From: Candidatus Parcubacteria bacterium
Lineage (GTDB): Bacteria > Patescibacteriota > Patescibacteriia > JAACEG01
Length of the DNA: 5,855 nucleotides
Reading direction: 5' to 3'
NCBI GenBank assembly: GCA_023135505.1
Contig: JAGLTA010000039.1
Span: 1 to 5,855 of the forward strand
Below are positions 1 to 4,441 of this stretch, piece after piece. Numbering within the stretch: the stretch's first letter is position 1; the number at the start of each line of letters is the position of its first letter. The notes below the pieces were generated by a model. The model was not told the DNA's origin and searched no databases. It was given only the letters and a program-made list of their open reading frames with translations. A program made the translations under genes and the position numbers.

Positions 1-50
1 TGCCTCAAAATCTGAAAATTTCGTTACAAAACTAATTACGCAACAGGTCT

Positions 51-97
51 AAAAAAAAGTTATGGAAGGAAAAGCGCTGGTTAACGCAATTCCTTCC
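51..97 (-). terminator. Terminator-like hairpin with T8 tract (minus strand)
   Basis: On the minus strand, GGAAGGAA (97-90) pairs perfectly with TTCCTTCC (71-64). A short inner GCG/CGC pair (87-85 with 76-74) follows across a small internal loop. After the stem come five bases (ATAAC) and then eight T (58-51). The gap before the T run is longer than in an ideal intrinsic terminator, so strength is uncertain. It lies 12 bases beyond the stop of the small minus-strand ORF at 109-303 and could end its transcript. Confidence 0.45.
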
Positions 98-228
98 AAA
101 GAGCGGGATCACCGCTTGGTAGGCGAAAATTTCATTTCAGAGTCTTTTGGAATAAAATTCCGCAAAATTCCAACTGCTGCCGGATGTCCGCCAGGCTGGC
201 AGCACCTTTTGTTAAAATTTTCTTCGCC
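64..228. repeat. Cluster of stem-loops, possible structured or mobile element
   Basis: This stretch holds several perfect stems in order: 64-71 with 90-97 (8 bp), 102-106 with 112-116 (AGCGG/CCGCT, 5-base loop), 149-153 with 157-161 (GGAAT/ATTCC), and 175-181 with 198-204 (TGCTGCC/GGCAGCA, with GGATGTCC as an inner palindrome). GGCGA at 122-126 pairs with TCGCC at 224-228 and would enclose the last two. The density of stems suggests a structured RNA or a small mobile palindromic element. No terminal repeats, target duplication or known RNA family were recognised. It overlaps the weak ORF at 109-303, and the two interpretations compete for its 5' (right-hand) part. Confidence 0.35.
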
Positions 229-303
229 CTCTTTTTCAATGAGAGCTAAAATAACCAAATGGTACTGCAGGATTTTTTCTGTTTCCAACTCGTCAAGTTT
301 CAT
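109..303 (-). CDS. Small hypothetical protein, 64 residues, doubtful
   Basis: The ATG at 303 is preceded on the minus strand by an A-rich stretch and GGGG four bases upstream (AAGGGGAAAA-ATG), a plausible Shine-Dalgarno sequence and one of the few in this window. Residues 1-31 look like an acidic amphipathic helix (LDELETEKIL, then ALIEKEGEE). After that the protein changes character, with CCQPGGHP at about residues 34-41 and a basic end. I recognise no family. The second half coincides with the stem-loop cluster at 64-228, so the ORF may be a genuine N-terminal gene segment continued into an inserted palindromic element. A terminator-like hairpin follows the stop. A plus-strand ORF over the same DNA (62-322) has no ribosome-binding site and looks like its shadow. 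Confidence 0.35.
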   Translation of the reverse strand: MKLDELETEKILQYHLVILALIEKEGEENFNKRCCQPGGHPAAVGILRNFIPKDSEMKFSPTKR

Positions 304-362
304 TTTTTCCCCTTTTTTTTGAAAAATTAATATTTTCTACCCGCTGCTGACAACTTTACATT

Positions 363-393
363 TGTCATCCTGAATTTATTTCAGGATCTGTCA
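363..393. repeat. REP-like hairpin, left copy
   Basis: TCCTGAA (368-374) pairs with TTCAGGA (380-386) around a five-base loop, flanked by TGTCA on both sides. It is the inverted counterpart of the copy at 482-510. Compared with that copy, the outermost pair is T:A here and C:G there, so both halves changed together and the stem is kept. Short palindromes of this CCTGAA/TTCAGG type occur widely in bacterial intergenic DNA; this assignment comes from pattern recognition, not a search. Confidence 0.6.
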
Positions 394-481
394 TTACTTA
401 TCGCTAAATTATGATTAGATGAATAAAATTCTGACTTTTTACTTTATCTTTTCTTAAACATAATATAGCGAACAGTAAACG

Positions 482-510
482 CAGACCCTGAAATGAATTC
501 AGGGTGACAG
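482..510. repeat. REP-like hairpin, right copy (inverted)
   Basis: CCCTGAA (486-492) pairs with TTCAGGG (498-504) around a five-base loop (ATGAA). The reverse complement of this unit matches the copy at 363-391 with only a few substitutions. Two REP-type palindromes facing each other about 90 bases apart is the geometry of a REPIN, a form mobilised by REP-associated transposases in other bacteria. No such transposase is in the window. Confidence 0.6.
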
Positions 511-634
511 TATTTTTTGTATTTTAAAAACTCTGTCATTAAAAATTTATTCAAAATTCAAAATTAATATCAAACTATCAATAGCGGGTAGAAAATCATA
601 TGTATTGTAAAGAGCATATTTCCCATCCTTTTCT

Positions 635-657
635 AAAAAAACCGCCCTTTCAGGCGG
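635..657 (-). terminator. Intrinsic terminator, CCGCC/GGCGG stem with T7
   Basis: On the minus strand CCGCC (657-653), a six-base loop TGAAAG, GGCGG (646-642) and seven T (641-635) form a textbook Rho-independent terminator. In the plus direction the same stem is followed by CTTATATC and T7 (666-672), so it may work weakly both ways. It is the likely end of the transcript from the promoter at 785-812, and of any read-through from the membrane-protein and tRNA genes upstream. Its 5' half can also pair with an upstream arm (see 648-700). Confidence 0.8.
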
Positions 658-700
658 CTTATATCTTTTTTTGTTTTTCTATTTTTTAAGCCGCCTAAAA
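648..700 (-). promoter_or_regulatory. Antiterminator-like stem competing with the terminator
   Basis: On the minus strand TTTTAGGCGGCTTA (700-687) pairs with TAAGCCGCCTGAAA (661-648). This gives ten consecutive pairs (AGGCGGCTTA/TAAGCCGCCT), one C-A mismatch and three more A:T pairs, around a 25-base A-rich loop. The second arm contains the CCGCC that forms the 5' side of the terminator at 635-657, so the two stems cannot coexist. This three-arm arrangement is that of a transcription attenuator. The stop codon of the 26-codon ORF lies inside the first arm, which would let a ribosome at the end of that ORF favour the terminator. A pair of unrelated nested terminators is the simpler alternative. 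Confidence 0.5.
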
Positions 701-775
701 TTTATCGCAAAATAAAAATCCCGCAATATAAATTGCTTTCACTTTTAATGTTAAATTTCGGCTTGCTTTATTCAT
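695..775 (-). CDS. Possible 26-residue leader peptide
   Basis: An ORF of 26 codons runs from ATG at 775-773 to TAG at 697-695. The peptide begins MNKASRNLTL and ends IYIAGFLFCDKF, with one Tyr and three Phe in the last eleven residues and no Trp. It starts only about ten bases after the -10 box at 785-790, so translation would be nearly leaderless; no Shine-Dalgarno sequence is possible. A small hairpin GCAAT/ATTGC (736-732 with 727-723) lies within it. Its stop codon overlaps the first arm of the antiterminator-like stem, the placement expected of a leader peptide that senses charged tRNA (an aromatic amino acid, if so). No biosynthetic gene lies immediately beyond the terminator; a MITE-like element comes next. 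The alternative is that the transcript is a non-coding small RNA and this ORF is chance. Confidence 0.35.
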   Translation of the reverse strand: MNKASRNLTLKVKAIYIAGFLFCDKF

Positions 776-784
776 AATGAATTT

Positions 785-812
785 AGTATAACAGATAATA
801 AATTGCTGTCAA
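785..812 (-). promoter_or_regulatory. Strong sigma70-type promoter, extended -10
   Basis: On the minus strand a perfect -35 box TTGACA (812-807) is followed by a 16-base spacer and TATACT (790-785). TG sits one base before the -10 box (793-792), making it an extended -10. The expected start site is near 778, about 3 bases before the ATG of the 26-codon ORF and about 140 bases before the terminator. It lies just after the small membrane-protein gene and so opens a separate short transcription unit. Confidence 0.75.
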
Positions 813-831
813 GAAAAACTGATTATTATTT

Positions 832-1017
832 TTATTTTTTACTTACGCGACCGTACTTAAACCATAGAAAAAATATTGTGATTGATCCGAGCATTGCAAG
901 AAATATTGAGGTTATTTTGGGAATAAAACTTATATAATCAGAAATGACCGCTGGAATCATAAAAATAAAAGCGATAATAATTGTAATTTTTGCTCCAAAA
1001 GGAATATTTTTCCACAT
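832..1017 (-). CDS. Small two-helix membrane protein, 61 residues
   Basis: The product has two hydrophobic segments, about residues 11-31 (ITIIIAFIFMIPAVISDYI) and 35-53 (ITSIFLAMLGSITIFFLWF), joined by a short turn with Lys34. Lys3 and Lys10 before the first segment, and Lys54, Arg57, Lys60 and Lys61 after the second, suggest that both ends face the cytoplasm. No family was recognised and no function is proposed. The ATG lies 28 bases beyond the 3' end of tRNA-Ala without a Shine-Dalgarno sequence or visible promoter, so it is probably expressed by read-through from the tRNA genes, if it is expressed. The coherent two-segment topology favours a real gene, but AT-rich DNA can produce hydrophobic ORFs by chance. 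Confidence 0.5.
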   Translation of the reverse strand: MWKNIPFGAKITIIIAFIFMIPAVISDYISFIPKITSIFLAMLGSITIFFLWFKYGRVSKK

Positions 1018-1045
1018 AAAATTTTAGTTAATTAAAATTAAAGTG

Positions 1046-1118
1046 TGGACCAGACAGGACTCGAACCCGCCACCTCCTCGGTGCAAGCGAGGCGCTCTAC
1101 CAGATGAGCTACTGGCCC
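1046..1118 (-). tRNA. tRNA-Ala (anticodon UGC)
   Basis: The 73-base cloverleaf has acceptor GGGCCAG/CTGGTCC with the G3:U70 wobble pair that is the main identity element for alanyl-tRNA synthetase. It has an anticodon stem CCTCG/CGAGG, loop CTTGCAC with anticodon TGC, T-loop TTCGAGT and discriminator A. The next bases are CAC, so CCA is not encoded and must be added by tRNA nucleotidyltransferase. It lies eight bases after tRNA-Gly on the same strand and is surely co-transcribed with it. UGC reads the GCN alanine codons, mainly GCA and GCG, by wobble. Confidence 0.97.
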
Positions 1119-1126
1119 AATAATAG

Positions 1127-1198
1127 AGCGGGCGAGCGGAATCGAACCGCCATTTCTACCTTGGCAAGGTAATATAATAACCATTATACGACGCCCGC
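1127..1198 (-). tRNA. tRNA-Gly (anticodon GCC)
   Basis: The 72-base cloverleaf has acceptor GCGGGCG/CGCCCGC (seven Watson-Crick pairs), anticodon stem TTACC/GGTAG, loop TTGCCAA with anticodon GCC, T-arm GGCGG-TTCGATT-CCGCT and discriminator U, as in bacterial tRNA-Gly. CCA is not encoded. It reads GGC and GGU. No convincing promoter is visible between it and rpsA, so read-through from rpsA or an unrecognised promoter in 1199-1311 must supply transcription. Confidence 0.97.
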
Positions 1199-1203
1199 TG
1201 AAA

Positions 1204-1285
1204 AAGATACAAGGATACAAGATATTGCCCTATTCGGGTGACCACCCGTCATGGTGGCAATAACCAAACAAATTCCAAGATACAA
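1204..1285. repeat. Compact nested hairpin in rpsA-tRNA spacer
   Basis: TATTGCC (1223-1229) pairs with GGCAATA (1256-1262) and encloses a perfect hairpin CGGGT-GACC-ACCCG (1235-1248). CCACC (1242-1246) could instead pair with GGTGG (1253-1257), giving a second conformer. The block is flanked by AAGATACAA at 1204-1212 and 1277-1285, and GATACAAG is repeated in tandem at 1206-1221. No T run follows on the minus strand, so it is not a standard terminator for rpsA. It may be a short palindromic intergenic repeat. The rest of the spacer (1286-1311) is AT-rich with repeated AATTC(C/G)AAA-like words. Confidence 0.5.
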
Positions 1286-1311
1286 ATTCGAAATTCCAAA
1301 CTAATTGAAAA

Positions 1312-2670
1312 TTATTTTTTCTTGTCTTCCTTTTTCTTTTCGCTTTTTTCTTTTTTCTTGCTATCTTTCTTGCTCTCTTTTTCGCCTTCTCTGTTTTTTT
1401 TAACTATTTCTTTTTTGCCAGTCTTTTTATCCTCGCCTTTTTTCTTTTTTTCCTTGCTGTCTTTTTTGTCTTCTTTTTTTATTTTACTATCTTTTTCTTT
1501 TTTATCCTTTTTTTCGCTCTTTTTTTCTAATTTTTTATCCTTCTCTTCTTTTTCGCCTTTCTCGCCCTTTTTTGCTTTTCCTTCTTTTGCCGCTTTAGCA
1601 GACAATCCAAGCCTATGCTCGTCCGGTTCAATGGATAAAATTTTAAATTTCATCTTATCGCCTATTTTAATCTTGTCTTTTAGCTCGTTAATGCTGCCGT
1701 CTGTTACTTCTGAAATATGAGCCAAGCCGTGTATGTATTTATCAAGTTCCACGAATAGCCCGAATGGGTTGATTTTTAAAATCTTGCAATCCACTATATC
1801 TCCGACTTTATATTTATCTCCGACATTCTTCCATGGATCCTTAAGCAGCCTTTTAATTGATAAAAATATTTTAGTTCCGTCCATTTCTATAATCTGCGCC
1901 TTAACCTTGTCGCCGATTTTTATCAAATCTTCAGGTTTGTCAATTCTCTGCCATGCGATTTCTGAAATATGGATAAGCCCTTCTGAATTATCAAACTTTA
2001 TAAAAGCGCCAAAATTAGTAATAGAAGAGATAATACCCTTTATTGTGTCTCCAATCTTATATTTAGAAAGCTCTTCTTTCTGTGATTCCTGAAATATGCG
2101 CTTTTCAGAAACAATCAATCTGCTTTCGTTTTCATCTAAATCAATAATTTCCACGGTTAAATCCAATCCTATGAATGATTTTAATTTTTCTAAAATTTTA
2201 TGCTTGTCTCCGCCTGAAACGCGCGGATAATGTCCTGGCGCTAATTGTGAAACAGGGAGAAAGCCTTTTGTCCGTCCGACCAATACTAGCAATCCGCCTT
2301 TATTAGCTTCAATAACTTTAGCTTCTATTTTTTCCCTTTTCTCGCAAAGTTCGGCAAGCCGCTTCCACGCTTTCTGGTGACCGGCTCTTCTCAACGAAAG
2401 TTCCATTTCGCCTTTTTCATTTTCCAGTTCCAAAACAGTAGTACTAACTATGTCGCCAACTTTTACCTTAGAATATTCGCCAGACTCGTCAATAAGCTCC
2501 CATCCTCTCACCATTCCTGTCGTAACGCCTTCAATGTCTATGTGCATCTCTTTCTTGCTGACGCTCACGACTTCCCCTTTTATAATATCGCCGATATTCG
2601 GCAATTGAATTAAATTGTCTTCCAATATTTTTTTAAAACTTGAGCTGTTTTTTGAAGTATCACTAACCAT
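1312..2670 (-). CDS. rpsA: 30S ribosomal protein S1, four S1 domains with Lys-rich tail
   Basis: S1 binds mRNA on the 30S subunit and helps load unstructured or SD-poor messages. The 452-residue protein has four S1 (OB-fold) domains at about residues 23-95, 111-191, 204-274 and 287-359. Domains 3 and 4 are the most canonical (FGAFIKFDNSEGLIHISE at 220-237; FGLFVELDKYIHGLAHISE at 303-321); domain 2 carries GRTKGFLPVSQL at 132-143. Four domains is fewer than the six of E. coli S1. Residues from about 362 to the end form a tail of some 90 residues made almost only of Lys, Glu, Asp, Ser and Gly, presumably disordered and possibly contacting RNA. The tail makes the plus strand nearly pure pyrimidine at 1312-1590. 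The gene has its own promoter and a leader of about 58 bases without a clear Shine-Dalgarno sequence. Family assignment is firm; exact naming as S1 rather than an S1-domain relative is very likely. Confidence 0.93.
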   Translation of the reverse strand: MVSDTSKNSSSFKKILEDNLIQLPNIGDIIKGEVVSVSKKEMHIDIEGVTTGMVRGWELIDESGEYSKVKVGDIVSTTVLELENEKGEMELSLRRAGHQKAWKRLAELCEKREKIEAKVIEANKGGLLVLVGRTKGFLPVSQLAPGHYPRVSGGDKHKILEKLKSFIGLDLTVEIIDLDENESRLIVSEKRIFQESQKEELSKYKIGDTIKGIISSITNFGAFIKFDNSEGLIHISEIAWQRIDKPEDLIKIGDKVKAQIIEMDGTKIFLSIKRLLKDPWKNVGDKYKVGDIVDCKILKINPFGLFVELDKYIHGLAHISEVTDGSINELKDKIKIGDKMKFKILSIEPDEHRLGLSAKAAKEGKAKKGEKGEKEEKDKKLEKKSEKKDKKEKDSKIKKEDKKDSKEKKKKGEDKKTGKKEIVKKNREGEKESKKDSKKKEKSEKKKEDKKK

Positions 2671-2735
2671 AAATTAAAAAAACTTAAAACTTTAAGCTGT
2701 TAAATTAAATAAATAAAACTACTAGACTTTTTATA

Positions 2736-2764
2736 AATATAATAAAAATCTATTTTTTTGTCAA
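2736..2764 (-). promoter_or_regulatory. Sigma70-type promoter for rpsA
   Basis: On the minus strand a perfect -35 TTGACA (2764-2759) is followed by a 17-base spacer and TATATT (2741-2736), five of six matches to the -10 consensus. The -35 box overlaps the trpA TGA stop (2763-2761). The expected start is near 2729, leaving a leader of about 58 AT-rich bases before the rpsA ATG; it contains CTTAAA/TTTAAG but no Shine-Dalgarno sequence. This lets the ribosomal protein gene be expressed independently of the trp genes upstream. Confidence 0.75.
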
Positions 2765-3555
2765 TTGCCGCGCTTTAAACTTTTTAAAAACTTTTCTACT
2801 TCTTTAAGTTCTTGCCCTTTTTTCGCGGAATTATAGGCGTTTAAAACCGCGCTTCCGATAACGGCGATTTCCGCCTCATTTTTTAACGCCTTAATATGCT
2901 TCTTTTCTGAAATTCCAAAGCCGACCGCGATCGGAATATTAAAATATTTTCTTATTTTTTTTAGGTTCGCGCTCAAATTCTTGTCCAGCGCGCTTTTTTG
3001 CCCAGTTATCCCTTTTCTGCCGACAAAATAGAGAAATCCGTCCGCGATTTTCGCGTTCTTTTTTATTCTTTCTATTGTGCTTGCCGGCGATAAAACCCTG
3101 ATTAAAATCAGATTATTCTCTTTAGCGTATTTTATAAAATACTCGCTGCACTCTTCTTCCAGCGGAATGTCCGGAAATATCAAGCCACTGCATCCTGCCT
3201 CGCGCGCGTCTTTACAGAATTTTTCAACGCCGTAATTAAAAACAGTATTGAAATAACCCATAAAAATCAACGGGATTTCAACTTCTCGCGACATCTCTTT
3301 CATTAAGCGAAAACAGTCTTTTACTTTAATTCCGCTGTCTAAAGCCGCCTGATTTGCCTGCATAATCGTAGGTCCGTCTGCCATCGGATCTGAAAAAGGG
3401 ATTTGCAGCTCAATAAAATCAACGCCGCAACTTTCCATCAATTTAATAAATTTCCTGCTTTCACTTAAATTCGGATATCCGCAGACAATATGCGCCATAA
3501 TCCCAACCCGTTTTTCTTGCTTGATTTTTTCTAATTGTAAATTTATTCTATTCAT
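2761..3555 (-). CDS. trpA: Tryptophan synthase alpha subunit
   Basis: TrpA cleaves indole-3-glycerol phosphate to indole and glyceraldehyde-3-phosphate and passes indole through a tunnel to TrpB. The 264-residue TIM-barrel has the usual family length. The catalytic pair falls at exactly the E. coli numbers, Glu49 and Asp60, in IELQIPFSDPMADGPTI (48-64). Other family motifs are FMGYFN (98-103), IFPDIPLEE (126-134), VGFGIS (211-216) and the phosphate-binding IGSA with Ser235. The loop with active-site Tyr reads LYFVGRKGITG (175-185), with Gly179 where E. coli has Ser. The match in numbering supports this start. The ATG lies six bases after the GIY-YIG stop, without a clear Shine-Dalgarno sequence, so translation probably depends on coupling with the upstream gene. 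It is separated from trpB by two unrelated genes, which is unusual. Confidence 0.97.
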   Translation of the reverse strand: MNRINLQLEKIKQEKRVGIMAHIVCGYPNLSESRKFIKLMESCGVDFIELQIPFSDPMADGPTIMQANQAALDSGIKVKDCFRLMKEMSREVEIPLIFMGYFNTVFNYGVEKFCKDAREAGCSGLIFPDIPLEEECSEYFIKYAKENNLILIRVLSPASTIERIKKNAKIADGFLYFVGRKGITGQKSALDKNLSANLKKIRKYFNIPIAVGFGISEKKHIKALKNEAEIAVIGSAVLNAYNSAKKGQELKEVEKFLKSLKRGN

Positions 3556-3561
3556 TATTTT

Positions 3562-4437
3562 TTAATTACAATTCAATCCAAAAACTTTAGATCCTAATTT
3601 ATTTTTAAATAATTCTTCGTATTTAATAACTTCATTTTTAGTTAATGCCGAAGATAAAGTTTGCAAAATAGTAAATTTAAAATTTTTATAATATTCCTTA
3701 TCTTTTTGTAATAATTCTTTTAATTTTTTATTGCCTCCGTCTTTTGTTTCAACATACTGTTCCCATCTTCCCCAAATCCCATTTTTACCATAAGCAGAAC
3801 CAACATATTGATTGCCTTTTTTATCTGAAATAAGATAAACGCCAGCCACAGAAGAAAGAAGAATTTTCCATTCTCTATTTGACTCTGAATTAGTGATTAT
3901 TTCTTCTAATTCATAAAAATCCAAAATAAAATTCAAATATCCTGGAAATTGTTTAACATATCCTTTTGGCAAAATTTCAAATATCTCTTTGTCTTTTTTT
4001 TGGCACCAATTCCTAGTTGACAAACCCCATTCTATAATAATTCTACTTTTTAATTCTTTGCAAACAGATAATTCTTTTAATTTATAATAAATTCCATTCT
4101 CATTAAACAAATATTTATATTTTGAATATTTTTTTATTTTCCAAATATGTTTATTTGCGTTTTCCTCGTCTGATAATTTTTTAAATACTCCTACAAACTT
4201 TGCTTTTGTATTTTCTGTGCCAATGAAAGAAATAATATATTTACAATCACTAAAAACACCTTTTTTGCCATCTTTTTTACTTTGAAAACTTTGATATAAA
4301 TTAAATAATTCTTTATTTTGCCTATATATATCATTAAAATTAGTTTCGCCTTCTTTGTGCCGCACTAATTTTGAATTTTTTTCATTTAATTCAAGACCGT
4401 ATAATGATAATAATTTTCTTATTGTAAATGTAGGCAT
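3562..4437 (-). CDS. GIY-YIG nuclease-family protein with unknown N-terminal domain
   Basis: The 291-residue protein has a C-terminal GIY-YIG domain at about residues 196-291. It contains GVYLI (199-203), QYVGSAYG (210-217), IWGRWEQY with Arg224 (221-228), GGNKKL (234-239), Glu274 in YEELFKNKLGS and the final FGLN with Asn289. The two motif tyrosines, Arg, metal-binding Glu and Asn are all present, so it should be catalytically competent for DNA (or RNA) cleavage. Residues 1-190 form a separate region with YIISFIGT...KAKFVGVF (67-85) and a later WGLSTRNW (137-144). I recall this arrangement from uncharacterised bacterial GIY-YIG proteins of about 290 residues but cannot name a function. It starts four bases after the higA-like stop. 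Base composition is 24% G+C (204 of 840 counted) against 39% in trpA, a sign of horizontal acquisition. It could be a solitary defence or selfish nuclease, or the partner of the upstream antitoxin-like protein. Confidence 0.85.
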   Translation of the reverse strand: MPTFTIRKLLSLYGLELNEKNSKLVRHKEGETNFNDIYRQNKELFNLYQSFQSKKDGKKGVFSDCKYIISFIGTENTKAKFVGVFKKLSDEENANKHIWKIKKYSKYKYLFNENGIYYKLKELSVCKELKSRIIIEWGLSTRNWCQKKDKEIFEILPKGYVKQFPGYLNFILDFYELEEIITNSESNREWKILLSSVAGVYLISDKKGNQYVGSAYGKNGIWGRWEQYVETKDGGNKKLKELLQKDKEYYKNFKFTILQTLSSALTKNEVIKYEELFKNKLGSKVFGLNCN

Positions 4438-4441
4438 TTTA

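Larger units (their letters stand above)
332..596. mobile_element. MITE-like palindromic element, 265 bp
   Basis: The ends are inverted repeats: ATTTTCTACCCGCT at 332-345 and its exact complement at 583-596. An imperfect match continues inward to 358 on the left and 570 on the right, with most differences being transitions. Inside, a second long inverted repeat (about 363-417 against 456-510, roughly 80% matched by eye) includes REP-like hairpins and CGCTAAATTATG (402-413) against the complement of 459-470 (11 of 12). Together these make nearly the whole element one large fold-back, with about 38 bases of loop and an extra 59 bases in the right arm (511-569). That extra segment repeats TCTGTCATTA (387-396 and 532-541) and holds an AT-rich CAAAATT repeat. 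It contains no ORF of note, so any transposition would need a transposase acting in trans. I cannot see a clear target-site duplication. Confidence 0.6.

Noticed and set aside
2..52. Open plus-strand frame from the window edge ending TAA at 50-52 (…SENFVTKLITQQV), possibly the end of a gene lying to the left
   Set aside because: Sixteen codons are too few to judge; other frames are open for similar lengths and nothing was recognisable.
85..120. T-box-like sequence on the minus strand (GGTGATCCCGC before the GGAAGGAA terminator-like hairpin)
   Set aside because: The T-box bulge needs TGGN to pair with the tRNA NCCA end; here the matching bases are TGAT, and no specifier stem or downstream synthetase or amino-acid gene is visible.
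62..322. 86-codon plus-strand ORF
   Set aside because: It lacks a ribosome-binding site, begins inside the perfect GGAAGGAA stem, and overlaps the minus-strand ORF that has a better start; no family was recognised.
332..596. CRISPR array
   Set aside because: The repeats here are inverted pairs, not regularly spaced direct repeats, and there are no spacers or cas genes.
1038..1220. 60-codon minus-strand ORF
   Set aside because: It reads straight through the two tRNA genes, which are certain by cloverleaf, anticodon and identity elements.
1238..1720. 160-codon plus-strand ORF rich in Phe, Ser and Leu
   Set aside because: It is the antisense image of the Lys/Glu-rich S1 tail (AAA/GAA codons read backwards give TTT/TTC) and has no independent support.
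2377..2613. Plus-strand ORFs opposite rpsA and trpB (for example 1733-2092, 2377-2613, 4602-4844, 4790-5080, 5512-5715)
   Set aside because: All lie antisense to genes with firm family matches and show no motifs or start signals of their own.
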